Shown: piece by piece, positions 8,505 through 17,439 of the stretch
Position numbering within the stretch: the stretch's first letter is position 1
How the letters are laid out: each line of letters opens with the position of its first letter
Made by a program: the position numbers and the translations under genes
Notes under the pieces: generated by a model
Database searches by the model: none
Seen by the model: only the letters and a program-made list of their open reading frames with translations
Told to the model about the DNA's origin: nothing
Origin: Streptomyces griseus subsp. griseus
GTDB taxonomy: Bacteria; Actinomycetota; Actinomycetes; Streptomycetales; Streptomycetaceae
Reading direction: 5' to 3'
Length of the DNA stretch: 64,000 nucleotides
Assembly (NCBI RefSeq): GCF_003610995.1
Contig: NZ_CP032543.1
Span: 6,138,001 to 6,202,000 of the forward strand

Positions 8505-9563
8505 ATGTCCCGCATGTCCCAGCGCACCCGGCTGACCGCCGTGGCCGCGTCCGCCCTGCTGCTGTTCGGAGCCGCCGCCTGCGGGTCCGGCGAGAGCGAC
8601 GACAAGGCCGCGCCGTCCGGCGACAGCGCGCCGAAGGGGGCCTTCCCGGTCACCCTCGACCACAAGTACGGCACCACCACCGTCAAGAACGACCCGCAGC
8701 GCATCGTCACCGTCGGCCTCTCCGACCAGGACGCGGTGCTCGCCCTCGGCAAGGTTCCGGTCGGCACCACCGAGTGGTTCGGCGAGTTCAAGGGCGCCAT
8801 CGGCCCGTGGGCCGAGAAGGCGCTCGGCGACAAGGCGCGCCCCACCGTCCTGCACGACGACGGCACCGGCCCCCAGGTAGAGAAGATCGCCTCCCTCCGC
8901 CCCGACCTGATCCTCGCGCTGTACTCGGGCCTCACCAAGGACCAGTACCGCACCCTCTCCAAGATCGCTCCGGTCGTCGCCCAGCCGAAGGAAGGCGCGG
9001 ACTGGGGGATCTCCTGGCAGGACCAGACCACCCAGGTCGGCAAGGCGCTCGGCAGGAGCGACGAGGCGAAGGCGCTGGTCGCCAAGACCGAGAAGCACAT
9101 CGCCGACGCCGCCGCCGCGCACCCGGAGTTCAAGGGGAAGACGGCCGTCATGGCCACCCCGTACGAGGGCATGTACGTCTACGGCCCGCAGGACAACCGC
9201 TCGCGCATGCTGACCGGCCTCGGCTTCGAGCTGCCGGCCGGCCTCGACCAGGTCGTCGGTGAGTCGTTCGGCGCCAACATCAGCAAGGAGCGCACCGACC
9301 TCCTCGACACGGACGCCGTCGCCTGGCTTCTCGCCGACCCGGCCAAGGACACCAAGAAGCTCCACGCCGACCCGCTCTACGGAAAGCTGGACGCGGTCAA
9401 GGAGGGGCGCGAGGTCATGATCAAGGAGAGCAGCCACTTCGGCAGCGCCATCTCCTTCGTGACCCCGCTGAGCATCCCGTACACCGTCGACCGCCTGGTC
9501 CCGATGCTGTCGGCCGCCGTCGACGGCAAGCCGGAGACGAAGGTCGTCCAGCCCGCGTCCTGA
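8505..9563 (+). CDS. Iron-siderophore ABC transporter substrate-binding lipoprotein
   Basis: A 352-residue precursor with a lipoprotein signal peptide whose lipobox ends GAAAC (Cys26). A FecB/FepB-type periplasmic-binding fold follows: a first lobe with RIVTVGLSDQDAVLALG, the long connecting helix, then a second lobe with TDAVAWLLAD. It should bind a ferric siderophore at the cell surface and pass it to the two permeases downstream. AAGGAA precedes the ATG. It follows the exporter pair by 51 bp, so it is probably co-transcribed from the iron-box promoter. A strong hairpin after it may raise its level over the permeases. Confidence 0.92.
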   Translation: MSRMSQRTRLTAVAASALLLFGAAACGSGESDDKAAPSGDSAPKGAFPVTLDHKYGTTTVKNDPQRIVTVGLSDQDAVLALGKVPVGTTEWFGEFKGAIGPWAEKALGDKARPTVLHDDGTGPQVEKIASLRPDLILALYSGLTKDQYRTLSKIAPVVAQPKEGADWGISWQDQTTQVGKALGRSDEAKALVAKTEKHIADAAAAHPEFKGKTAVMATPYEGMYVYGPQDNRSRMLTGLGFELPAGLDQVVGESFGANISKERTDLLDTDAVAWLLADPAKDTKKLHADPLYGKLDAVKEGREVMIKESSHFGSAISFVTPLSIPYTVDRLVPMLSAAVDGKPETKVVQPAS

Positions 9564-9583
9564 CGCCTCTCCTCGATACCCCC

Positions 9584-9613
9584 GGTCCGGCCCGCCGCGC
9601 GGCGGGCCGGACC
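9584..9613 (+). terminator. Perfect palindromic hairpin between binding-protein and permease genes
   Basis: Thirty bases form a perfect palindrome (9584-9598 against 9599-9613), giving about a 13-bp stem. It lies inside the operon, 20 bp after the binding-protein stop. It may be a partial terminator or an mRNA 3' stabiliser, giving more binding protein than permease. Confidence 0.6.
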
Positions 9614-9663
9614 GCACCACCCCCCCCACCGCCCCTGAGGAACCGGACCGTGGAGCTAGCCCC

Positions 9664-10689
9664 GTGACCCGCCCCGCCCGATGGCGCCCCGCCCTGCTCG
9701 TGGCCGTGCTCGCCGCCGTGCTGGTGGTGCTCTGCCTGCTCTCGCTCGGTCTCGGCGCCCTCCAGATCCCGCCCGGCGAGGTCCTCAAGGCGCTCGCCGG
9801 CCGCCCGACCGGGCCCCGCGTCGAGGACGTCATCTGGTCGGTGCGCGTCCCGCGTACGGCCCTGGGGCTGGCCGCCGGTGCCGCATTGGGGCTCTCCGGC
9901 TGTGTGATGCAGGCGCTGACCCGCAACCCGCTGGCCGATCCGGGCATCCTCGGGGTGAGCGCCGGTGCCGCCTTCGCCATCGTGCTGGCCGCCGGGGTCG
10001 CCGGGATCGGCTCGCTGCTCGGCTACATCTGGTTCGCGTTCGCCGGGGCGATGGCGGCGAGCATCGTCGTCTATCTGCTGGGGCGGATGGGGCGTTCGGG
10101 GTCGACACCGGTGAAGCTGGCCCTCGCCGGGGTCGCCGTCACGGCCGTACTCTCCTCGCTGACCAGCGCCGTCGTCCTCACCGACCCGGCCGCGCTGGAC
10201 CGCTTCCGCTTCTGGTCGGCGGGCTCGCTCGCCAACCAGGACGCCTCAACCGTGCTGCGCATCCTGCCCTTCCTCGGCCTCGGCGCCCTCCTCGCGGTGG
10301 CGAGCGCGCCCGCCCTCAACAGCCTCGCCCTCGGCGACGACGTGGCCGCCTCGCTCGGCCGCAAGCTCGGCCTCGTCCGTCTCCAAGGCGTCGTCGCCGT
10401 CACCCTGCTCACCGGGGCGGCGGTCGCGGTGATCGGCCCGGTCGTCTTCATCGGCCTGGTCGTCCCGCATGTCGCCCGGGCCCTCGCCCAGTCCGCCGGC
10501 CTCGGCCCGGACCACCGCTGGCTGCTGCCGCTCTCCGCCGCGCTGGCCGCCGGGCTGCTGCTCGGCGCGGACATCCTCGGCCGGGTGATCGCCCGGCCCG
10601 TGGAGGTCCAGGCCGGGATCATCGTCGCCTTCATCGGCGGACCCTTCTTCATCGCCCTGGTCCGCCGACGCCGGCTCGCGGAGGTATGA
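9664..10689 (+). CDS. FecCD-family siderophore permease 1
   Basis: A membrane protein of 341 residues with about ten transmembrane helices, of the BtuC/FecCD type. It carries the family motif RVPRTALGLAAGAALGLSG followed by MQALTRNPLADPGILGVSAGA. The C-terminal GPVVFIGLVVPHVAR segment contributes to the coupling region that contacts the ATPase. Start GTG 9664. It should form the translocation channel with the next gene product. The genes overlap by ATGA, indicating coupled translation and equal stoichiometry. Confidence 0.92.
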   Translation: MTRPARWRPALLVAVLAAVLVVLCLLSLGLGALQIPPGEVLKALAGRPTGPRVEDVIWSVRVPRTALGLAAGAALGLSGCVMQALTRNPLADPGILGVSAGAAFAIVLAAGVAGIGSLLGYIWFAFAGAMAASIVVYLLGRMGRSGSTPVKLALAGVAVTAVLSSLTSAVVLTDPAALDRFRFWSAGSLANQDASTVLRILPFLGLGALLAVASAPALNSLALGDDVAASLGRKLGLVRLQGVVAVTLLTGAAVAVIGPVVFIGLVVPHVARALAQSAGLGPDHRWLLPLSAALAAGLLLGADILGRVIARPVEVQAGIIVAFIGGPFFIALVRRRRLAEV

Positions 10690-11789
10690 CCGTGACCACG
10701 CACTCCCTGAACCCGAAGAGCACCGGGGCCGGTGATCCGGCCGGAAAGACCGCCGCCCGCCCCTTCCGCCTGGCCTTCCCGCCGGTCTCCGGCACCCTGC
10801 GCCCCCGCCAGCTCGCCGTCTGCGCGGGGCTCGTCGTCGCCGTGTTCGTGGCGCTGTGCTGGAACGTCTCCATCGGCGAGTACGGCATCCCCCTCACCGA
10901 CGTCGCCCGCGCGCTGACCGGCTCCGGCGACCCCGGCACCCTCCTCGTCGTCCAGGAACTGCGGCTGCCCCGCGCCATGACCGGGCTGCTCGCGGGCATC
11001 GCGTTCGGCATGTCCGGGGCCCTGTTCCAGACGATGACCCGCAACCCGCTCGCCAGCCCCGACATGATCGGCCTCACCCAGGGCGCCGGGACCGCGGTGG
11101 TCGCGGGCATCGTGCTCGGCTGGGACTTCGGCCTCGGCACCCAGGCCCTCGGCCTGCTCGGCGCCCTCGCCAGCGCACTCCTCGTCTACGGGCTCGCCTG
11201 GCGGCGCGGCACCACCGGCTACCGCATCATCCTCGTCGGCATCGGCGTCTCCTGGGTCTGCCTCAGCATGACCGACTTCCTGCTCGCCCGGGGCGGCCGC
11301 TTCCAGGCGCAGGCCGCACTCGGCTGGCTCGTCGGCAACCTCAACGGCCGCGACTGGCAACAGGCCGCGCCCCTCGCCGCCTCGCTCGTCGTGCTGGTGC
11401 CGGCCGCCCTGCTGATCGGCCGGCTGATGCGTACGCTGCAACTCGGCGACGACGTCGCCAAGGGGCTCGGCACCCGCGTCCAGGCCGTCCGCCTCACCGT
11501 CCTGCTCACCGGCGTCGGCTTGGTCGCCTTCGCCACGGCGGCCGCCGGACCCGTCGCGTTCGTGGCGCTCGCCGCCCCGCAGATCGCGCAGCGGCTCTGC
11601 CGGACGGCCTGGCCGCCCCCGCTCGCCGGCGGGCTCACCGGCGCCGTCATCGTCCTCGCGTCCGACGTCCTGGCACGCGAACTGATCCCCGGTACCGAAC
11701 TGCCCGTCGGGATCGTCACCGGAGTGCTCGGCGCCCCGGTGCTGCTCTGGCTGCTCATCCGCGTCAACCGCGCGGGCTCAGGAGGCTGA
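10686..11789 (+). CDS. FecCD-family siderophore permease 2
   Basis: A 367-residue polytopic membrane protein of the same family as the preceding permease, with ELRLPRAMTGLLAGIAFGMSG, then MTRNPLASPDMIGLTQGAG, and AAAGPVAFVALAAPQIA in the coupling region. It has a hydrophilic N-terminal extension of about 40 residues. ATG 10686 overlaps the stop of permease 1. It is the second half of the heterodimeric channel for ferric siderophore uptake. Confidence 0.92.
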   Translation: MTVTTHSLNPKSTGAGDPAGKTAARPFRLAFPPVSGTLRPRQLAVCAGLVVAVFVALCWNVSIGEYGIPLTDVARALTGSGDPGTLLVVQELRLPRAMTGLLAGIAFGMSGALFQTMTRNPLASPDMIGLTQGAGTAVVAGIVLGWDFGLGTQALGLLGALASALLVYGLAWRRGTTGYRIILVGIGVSWVCLSMTDFLLARGGRFQAQAALGWLVGNLNGRDWQQAAPLAASLVVLVPAALLIGRLMRTLQLGDDVAKGLGTRVQAVRLTVLLTGVGLVAFATAAAGPVAFVALAAPQIAQRLCRTAWPPPLAGGLTGAVIVLASDVLARELIPGTELPVGIVTGVLGAPVLLWLLIRVNRAGSGG

Positions 11790-11792
11790 CCG

Positions 11793-12626
11793 ATGTCCAC
11801 CGCCGAACCCGACCTGAGGGCCCAGGACCTGCACCTCGGCTACGACGACCGGGCCGTCGTCTCCGGCCTCGACCTCGCCGTTCCGCCGGGCCGGATCACC
11901 GCCATCGTCGGCGCCAACGCCTGCGGGAAGTCCACCCTGTTGCGCGCCCTGGCCAGGCTGCTGGCGCCTCGCGAAGGGGCGGTCAGCCTGGACGGCCGCG
12001 CCCTGCACTCCATCCCCACCCGGGAGCTGGCCCAGCGGCTGGGCATCCTGCCGCAGTCGCCGGTCGCCCCCGAGGGCCTCACCGTCATCGACCTGGTGAA
12101 CCGGGGCCGCTCCCCGCACCAGACGTGGTGGCGGCAGTGGACCAAGGCCGACGAGCAGGCGGTGCACGACGCGCTCGCCGCCACCGGCACCACCGACCTG
12201 GCCGACCGTGCGGTGGACGAACTCTCCGGCGGCCAGCGCCAGCGCGCCTGGATCGCCATGGCCGTCGCCCAGGGCACCCCGGTCCTCCTCCTGGACGAGC
12301 CGACGACGTACCTCGACCTCGCCCATCAGATCGACGTCCTGGACCTCGTCGTCGACCTCAACCGCCGCGAGGGGCGCACGATCGTCATGGTCCTGCACGA
12401 CCTCAACCAGGCCTGCCGGTACGCCGATCACGTCATCGCGATGAAGAAGGGCGCCATCGTCGCCGAGGGCGCCCCCGCCGACGTCATCACGGCCGGAACC
12501 GTCGAGGACGTCTTCGGCCTCCGCTGCCAGGTGGCCACGGACCCGGTGAGCCGCACCCCGCTGGTGATCCCGGTCGGCCGCCACCACACCCCGGAGCCGG
12601 ACGGGCCCGGGAAGACCCTCGCCTGA
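11793..12626 (+). CDS. Siderophore ABC transporter ATPase (FecE/FepC-like)
   Basis: A 277-residue cytoplasmic ATPase. Walker A is GANACGKST, the Q-loop is GILPQSP, the signature is ELSGGQRQRAWIAMA, Walker B is VLLLDEPTTYLD and the switch His is in VLHDLNQA. These features are complete and typical of iron-chelate importers. AGGAGG lies 7 bases before ATG 11793, and the gene follows permease 2 by 3 bp. It powers uptake by the 8505-11789 products. Its intact ATP site contrasts with the split sites of the exporter pair upstream. Confidence 0.93.
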   Translation: MSTAEPDLRAQDLHLGYDDRAVVSGLDLAVPPGRITAIVGANACGKSTLLRALARLLAPREGAVSLDGRALHSIPTRELAQRLGILPQSPVAPEGLTVIDLVNRGRSPHQTWWRQWTKADEQAVHDALAATGTTDLADRAVDELSGGQRQRAWIAMAVAQGTPVLLLDEPTTYLDLAHQIDVLDLVVDLNRREGRTIVMVLHDLNQACRYADHVIAMKKGAIVAEGAPADVITAGTVEDVFGLRCQVATDPVSRTPLVIPVGRHHTPEPDGPGKTLA

Positions 12627-12940
12627 CGGGCCGCCGCACCTCGCGCACGTACGGCAGCCCGTCCCGGCCCGGATGCCGGCCGACGCCATCTCGATGATGG
12701 AGCGGTGGTACGCCACCGTCGAGACCGCGCACGCGTTCGTGTTCCGGCCGGCGGCCGGCCGGGGCGTCCGGATCGTGCCCGCGACCTCCCTCAGCCGCTC
12801 CTGCTCCCCGGGCCTCGGATCGGCCTGGATCCGCGGGACCCGTCCTCCGGCGGCGTCCGGTGGATCGCCCGGAATGGCCCACCGCACCGGACCACGATTG
12901 GCCCGGGAGTCCGCGCCAATCGCCGCCTAGGCTCGCATCC
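12627..12940. other. Intergenic region, no gene recognised
   Basis: An 85-codon open frame at 12673-12930 has no recognisable motif and no ribosome site. The right end carries TAGGCT at 12928-12933, a likely -10 box 7 bases before the next start codon. Nothing else stands out. Confidence 0.4.
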
Positions 12941-13558
12941 ATGAGCACCCACGACCGTACGACCGTCGACTTCTTCTTCGACCCCGCCTGCCCGTTCGCC
13001 TGGATCGCCTCCCGCTGGATCCTGGAGGTGGAGCAGCTGCGCGACCTCGACCTCCGCTTCCGCCCCATGAGCCTGTACCTGCACAACCAGGACAACGAAC
13101 TGGCCCCCTGGTACCGCGAGCTGGTCGACAAGTCGATCGGCCCGGTCCGGGTGGCCGTCGCCGCGGCCGCCGCCCACGGCGACGAAGTCCTGCGGGACCT
13201 CTACACCGCACTCGGCACCCGCATCCACCAGGGCAAGGAGGAGGACTTCGACGCGGTGATCGCCGCCTCCCTCGCCGAACTGGGCCTGCCCGCCGCGCTG
13301 TCGGAGGCCGCGCACTCGACGGCGTACGACGAGGCGGTGGCCCGCGGCCACGATGCCGGCAAGGATCCGGAGCAGGACGCGTACGTGGGCACCCCGACGA
13401 TCCACGTCGACGGCACGGTCTGGTTCGGCCCGGTCCTGAACGCGATCCCGCGCGGCGAGAAGGCGGCCGAACTCTTCGACAGCTTCCGGGTGCTCGCCAA
13501 CCACGAGGGCTTCTTCGAGCTCAAGCGCGCACGGTCGGGCGGCCTGTCCTACGAGTAG
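12941..13558 (+). CDS. DsbA-family thioredoxin-fold protein (Rv2466c-like)
   Basis: A cytoplasmic protein of 205 residues with a DsbA-like thioredoxin fold and inserted helical domain, resembling the mycothiol-dependent nitroreductase Rv2466c group. The active-site region reads DPACPFAW: the first Cys is present, but the second Cys of the usual CPxC is Ala, so it would act as a monothiol protein. The cis-Pro loop appears as VGTPTIHVDG. It is likely leaderless (TAGGCT at 12928-12933). Possible roles are mycothiol-linked reduction or glutathionylation-like chemistry; the substrate is unknown. Confidence 0.82.
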   Translation: MSTHDRTTVDFFFDPACPFAWIASRWILEVEQLRDLDLRFRPMSLYLHNQDNELAPWYRELVDKSIGPVRVAVAAAAAHGDEVLRDLYTALGTRIHQGKEEDFDAVIAASLAELGLPAALSEAAHSTAYDEAVARGHDAGKDPEQDAYVGTPTIHVDGTVWFGPVLNAIPRGEKAAELFDSFRVLANHEGFFELKRARSGGLSYE

Positions 13559-13564
13559 CGAGCC

Positions 13565-14317
13565 TCACGCCGACAGCGACGCCCCCACCGGCACCCGCGC
13601 CTCGTCGTAACGGTCCAGCAGCAGCCGGGCCAACTCCGGTGCCGGGCCCAGCACATCGGCCAGCACATCCGCACCGCCCGCCTCGGCCCCCGCCGCGATA
13701 CGGTCCGGGAGCCGGCCGGGAGCGATGACGTACGGCGCCACCGCCACCCGCTCCACGCCCTCGGCGCGCAGGGAACGTATCGCGTCCTCGGTGCGGGGGA
13801 GATATGCGGAGGCGAACGCAGGCCGCACGGCGCACCAACCGGTGTGCCGCAGCTCCCGCGCGATTTCAGCGATCACTGCGATCGCCTCCGGGTCGGAGGA
13901 TCCCGCCGAGGCCAGGACGAGCCCGGTCCGGGGGAGGTCGCCGGGGTGGACCCCGGCCTCCCGCAGCCGCCGCCCCAGGGTGGCGTTGAGCAGCGGGGAC
14001 GGGCCGAGGACGTCGGCCTGCCGGATGTGCGGCCTCGGCAGCCGGGCGCGGGCCTCGCGCAGGACCGAGGGGATGTCGGTCTTGGCATGGAACGCCCGGG
14101 TGAGCAGGAGCGGCAGGGCGATGACCTCATCCACCCCCTCCGCGGCCAGGCGCTCCAGCACCCGGGGCACGGAGGGGGCGTTGAACTCCAGGAACCCGGT
14201 CTCCACGCGCAGCCCCGGCCGCTGCGCCCGCACCCGCTCGGTGAGGGCGTGCACGGTCGCGGCGTGCCGGGGGTCGCGGCTGCCGTGGGCGATGACCAGG
14301 AGGACGGGGTGGGACAT
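13565..14317 (-). CDS. Sirohydrochlorin chelatase (CbiX/SirB-like)
   Basis: A 250-residue protein with two tandem CbiX-like halves. The N-terminal metal-binding motif is VIAHGSRDPRH, followed by FHAKTDI with its His. CbiX/SirB enzymes insert Fe2+ or Co2+ into sirohydrochlorin. Here the context argues for iron, giving siroheme, the cofactor of the sulfite reductase encoded at the head of this gene group. ATG 14317 was chosen; the long open frame beyond it is a shadow. It is the last gene of the leftward sulfur operon and ends 6 bp from the convergent DsbA-like gene. Confidence 0.87.
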   Translation of the reverse strand: MSHPVLLVIAHGSRDPRHAATVHALTERVRAQRPGLRVETGFLEFNAPSVPRVLERLAAEGVDEVIALPLLLTRAFHAKTDIPSVLREARARLPRPHIRQADVLGPSPLLNATLGRRLREAGVHPGDLPRTGLVLASAGSSDPEAIAVIAEIARELRHTGWCAVRPAFASAYLPRTEDAIRSLRAEGVERVAVAPYVIAPGRLPDRIAAGAEAGGADVLADVLGPAPELARLLLDRYDEARVPVGASLSA

Positions 14318-14325
14318 GGCGTGAC

Positions 14326-15252
14326 TCAGTTCTTGACGAGAAGGCCTCGGCTGCGCAGCACCCACCGCTCCAGCGGACTGAAGATCAGCAGGTCGATCGC
14401 GATGCCGACGAACAGGATGAGCAGGATCGAGAGGAAGACCCCGGGCATGTCGAAGTTGCTGCGGCCGTTCTCCAGCAACTGCCCGAGACCCAGACCAAGT
14501 TCGGGGGAGGAGGCGATGATCTCGGCGGCCATCAGCGAGCGCCAGGAGAATGCCCAGCCCTGCTTGAGGCCCGCCAGGTAGCCGGGCAGCGCGGCCGGCA
14601 GAACGATGTGCCAGGTGCCCCGGATGCCGGTCGCGCCCAGCGTACGGCCCGCCCGCAGGAAGAGCGGCGGCACCTGGTCGACGCCCGAGACCAGCCCGTT
14701 GGCGATCGAGGGCACCGCGCCCAGCAGGATCACCGCGTACATCATGCTGTCGTTCAGCCCGAGCCAGATCACCGCCGGGGCCACCCACGCGACCGACGGC
14801 AGCGACTGGAGCCCGGACAGGATCGGTCCGATCGCGGCCCGGACCAGCTTCACCCGGGCGACCAGCAGCCCCAGCGGCGTACCGATGGCCACCGCCAGGA
14901 GGAAGCCGAGCAGACCACGCGAGACGCTGGTCCAGACGACCTCCAGCAGCGTGCCCTTGAGCCACATGTCCTTGGCGCTGTCCCACACCGCGGACGGCGG
15001 CGGCAGCTTGTAGACCTCGGTGACCTCGGCCCGGACCAGCAGCTCCCAGACGATCAGGACCAGCGCCACCGCCACCACGGGCGGCAGCACCTTGCCCCGC
15101 AGGACCTCGCGCACCGGGGTGCGGCGGATCTGCACCGCGTCCAGGGCGTCGAGACCGGCCTCCAGACCGGCCAGGTCGTCGGGCTTCGCGTCGACGGGCC
15201 CGGCCGTCCCGTCCGCCCGTTTCCGGCCGGACGTGATGTCAGTGCTGGCCAT
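14326..15252 (-). CDS. ABC transporter permease (sulfonate/nitrate/taurine type)
   Basis: An integral membrane protein of 308 residues with a hydrophilic N-terminus of about 45 residues and six helices of the BPD_transp_1 (SsuC/TauC) family. The EAA-like loop RAGRTLGATGIRGTWHIVLPAALPG contacts the ATPase. ATG 15252 is preferred over GTG 15270 because GGGGAGA lies upstream. It overlaps the ATPase gene by 14 bp. With the ATPase and the binding protein it forms an importer for an oxidised sulfur compound such as an alkanesulfonate, judged from the operon. Confidence 0.88.
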   Translation of the reverse strand: MASTDITSGRKRADGTAGPVDAKPDDLAGLEAGLDALDAVQIRRTPVREVLRGKVLPPVVAVALVLIVWELLVRAEVTEVYKLPPPSAVWDSAKDMWLKGTLLEVVWTSVSRGLLGFLLAVAIGTPLGLLVARVKLVRAAIGPILSGLQSLPSVAWVAPAVIWLGLNDSMMYAVILLGAVPSIANGLVSGVDQVPPLFLRAGRTLGATGIRGTWHIVLPAALPGYLAGLKQGWAFSWRSLMAAEIIASSPELGLGLGQLLENGRSNFDMPGVFLSILLILFVGIAIDLLIFSPLERWVLRSRGLLVKN

Positions 15253-16030
15253 GTCGGCGGATCTCCCCACGCAGTTCTTCGGTGATCTCGACGGACAGCT
15301 CCGCCACGGCGGTGTCCTCGATGCGGCGCGGCTGCTCGATGTCGACCGTCCACTCGCGGGCGATCCGGCCCGGCCGGGACGACAGCAGCACGACGCGCTG
15401 CGCGAGCCGTACGGCCTCGCGCACGTTGTGCGTGACGAAGAGGACCGAGGCGTTCGTCTCGCGCCAGATCCGGGTCAGCTCGTCGTGCAGCACATCGCGG
15501 GTGATGGCGTCCAGCGCCGCGAACGGCTCGTCCATCAGCAGCAGTTGGCTGTCCTGGGCGAGCGCGCGGGCCATCGCGACCCGCTGCCGCATACCGCCGG
15601 ACAGCTCGTGCACCCGCTTGCCGTACGCACCCCCGAGGCGGACGAGTTCGAGCAGCCGCTCGGCCTCGGTACGGCGCTCGCTCTTGGGGACCCCGCGCAG
15701 CCGCAGGGCCAGTTCGATGTTCTTGCCCGCGGTCAGCCACGGGAAGAGGGCGTGCTCCTGGAACATCAGGGCCGGCCGCCCGCCGGGGGTCTCGATGGAC
15801 CCCGCGGACGGGCGGTCGAGTCCGGCCACCAGGTTGAGCAGCGTCGACTTACCGCACCCGGAGGCTCCCAGGAGGGTGACGAACTCACCCGGAGCGACAT
15901 CGAGGGTGATGTCGTCCAGGACGAGCTGCTGCCCCGTGGGTCCGGCGAAGGACTTCGAGACGTGCGCGAGACGGGCGGCGTACTCGACCGTCTTACGGTC
16001 CTCGGCCTTGGTGAGGGTGGTGGTCGCCAT
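15239..16030 (-). CDS. ABC transporter ATPase (SsuB/TauB type)
   Basis: A 263-residue ATPase with Walker A GASGCGKST, Q-loop FQEHALFPW, signature ELSGGMRQRVAMARAL, Walker B LLLMDEPFAALD and switch His in FVTHNVREA. The FPWLTA segment after the Q-loop is characteristic of the nitrate/sulfonate/taurine subfamily. AGGAGG lies 9 bases before ATG 16030, which decides against the GTG three codons earlier. It drives the adjacent permease. Confidence 0.9.
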   Translation of the reverse strand: MATTTLTKAEDRKTVEYAARLAHVSKSFAGPTGQQLVLDDITLDVAPGEFVTLLGASGCGKSTLLNLVAGLDRPSAGSIETPGGRPALMFQEHALFPWLTAGKNIELALRLRGVPKSERRTEAERLLELVRLGGAYGKRVHELSGGMRQRVAMARALAQDSQLLLMDEPFAALDAITRDVLHDELTRIWRETNASVLFVTHNVREAVRLAQRVVLLSSRPGRIAREWTVDIEQPRRIEDTAVAELSVEITEELRGEIRRHGQH

Positions 16031-16087
16031 GGTCGTCACCTCCTGGGAATCCTGGGTATCCGATGGATCCGGATACGGGCGGGCGGG

Positions 16088-17203
16088 CTACTTGACGCCG
16101 AGACCGGCGTCGGAGACCTCGGGCCGGCCGTCAGCCTTGAGGATCTTGTTCAGCGGGCCCAGGTCGTAGATGCCCTCCAGCTTCGGGTCCTGGAGCAGAC
16201 CGGCCTTCACCGAGTACCCCGCCTGCGTCTTGAGCGTGGTGGCCAGCGGGTCGTCGGTGATCTCGATGGACTCCCACGCCGGGTCGAGGATCTCCTGGGG
16301 CAGCGGCTTGCCGCTCAGCTTCTCCAGCGCCTTGTTGGCGGACGCCTTGGCCTCTTCGGGGTTGGCGTTGATCCACTTGTTGGTGGAGACCGAACCCTTG
16401 ACCACGGCCTCGACGACATCGGGATGCTGGTCGAGGAACTTCTGCGACACGATGATGTGCGTGATCACGAACTTCTTGTCCGGCCACAGGTCCTTCTCGT
16501 CGAGAAGCACCTTCGCGCCCTCGGAGACCAGCTTCGACGCGGTCGGCTCGGGGACCCACGCGCCGTCCAGCGAACCGGACTTGTAGGCGTCGGGCGTCAC
16601 CTTGTTGTCCGAGCGGACCACGGAGACGTCGCCCTTGCCGCTCTGCGGGTCGACCTTCCAGCCCTTCTCGGAGATCCAGTTGAGGAAGGCCACGTCCTGC
16701 GTGTTGCCGATCTGCGGGGTCGCGATCTTCTTGCCCTTGAGGTCGTCCAGGGTCTTGATCTTCTCCGGGTTGACGACCAGCTTCACCCCGCCGGAGGCCG
16801 CACCGGCCACGATCCGCAGCCCCTTGCCCTGGGACTTGACGTAGGCGTTGATGGTGGGGGAGGGGCCGATGAAGCCGATGTCGATCGATCCGGCGTTCAG
16901 CGCCTCGATCTCGGAGGGGCCGGCGTTGAAGGTCGTGGACTCGACCTTGGTGCCGCCCAGCTCCTTCTGGATGGTGCCTTCCTGGATACCGACCAGGGCG
17001 GTGGCGTGCGTGAGGTTCGGGAAGTAGCCGATCTTCACGGTGTCCGCGGAGAGCCTCTTCTCTCCGCTGGAGACGTTCGCCTTCTTCGCGTCGTCGTCCT
17101 TGGCGTCGGAACCGTAACCGCAGGCGGTGGCGGCCAGGGCGAGCAGCGGCAGCGCCGCGACAGCGGCTATGGAGCGGCGAAGGGTGGAACGGGGGGCAGG
17201 CAC
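16088..17203 (-). CDS. Sulfonate/nitrate-type ABC substrate-binding lipoprotein
   Basis: A 371-residue lipoprotein precursor: basic start, hydrophobic core, lipobox ending AATAC (Cys28), then an NMT1/SsuA-type binding domain. KIGYFPNLTHATALVGIQEG and FIGPSPTINAY are typical of the family. Start is GTG 17203. It lies between cysN and the transporter ATPase in the leftward operon, so its ligand is most likely an organosulfur anion, perhaps sulfonate. Sulfate proper is less likely, since sulfate permeases use another binding-protein family. Confidence 0.88.
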   Translation of the reverse strand: MPAPRSTLRRSIAAVAALPLLALAATACGYGSDAKDDDAKKANVSSGEKRLSADTVKIGYFPNLTHATALVGIQEGTIQKELGGTKVESTTFNAGPSEIEALNAGSIDIGFIGPSPTINAYVKSQGKGLRIVAGAASGGVKLVVNPEKIKTLDDLKGKKIATPQIGNTQDVAFLNWISEKGWKVDPQSGKGDVSVVRSDNKVTPDAYKSGSLDGAWVPEPTASKLVSEGAKVLLDEKDLWPDKKFVITHIIVSQKFLDQHPDVVEAVVKGSVSTNKWINANPEEAKASANKALEKLSGKPLPQEILDPAWESIEITDDPLATTLKTQAGYSVKAGLLQDPKLEGIYDLGPLNKILKADGRPEVSDAGLGVK

Positions 17204-17439
17204 GGGAGGCTTTCCTCTCGTTGGCCCGGTGCTCGCGTCCCGCTGATGGTCAGGGGGGCGCGGCCGGGAGATCGGCAGGTCTTCGGCGGTACGGGCGGCG
17301 CGGGTGGTGCGGGTGGGCGCGCAAGCGGTGCGCGTACGTCATCACGCACATCGCCCCACGCCTCCCTGGCCGCTGCCGAGGGCGCCGCTGCCCACCCGGC
17401 CGCCCTCCTTCGCGAAGGTGGAGAAGACGTCACCGGTCA

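Noticed and set aside
12673..12930. 85-codon plus-strand ORF between ABC ATPase and DsbA-like genes
   Set aside because: No ribosome site, no recognisable motif, and its end overlaps the promoter of the next gene.
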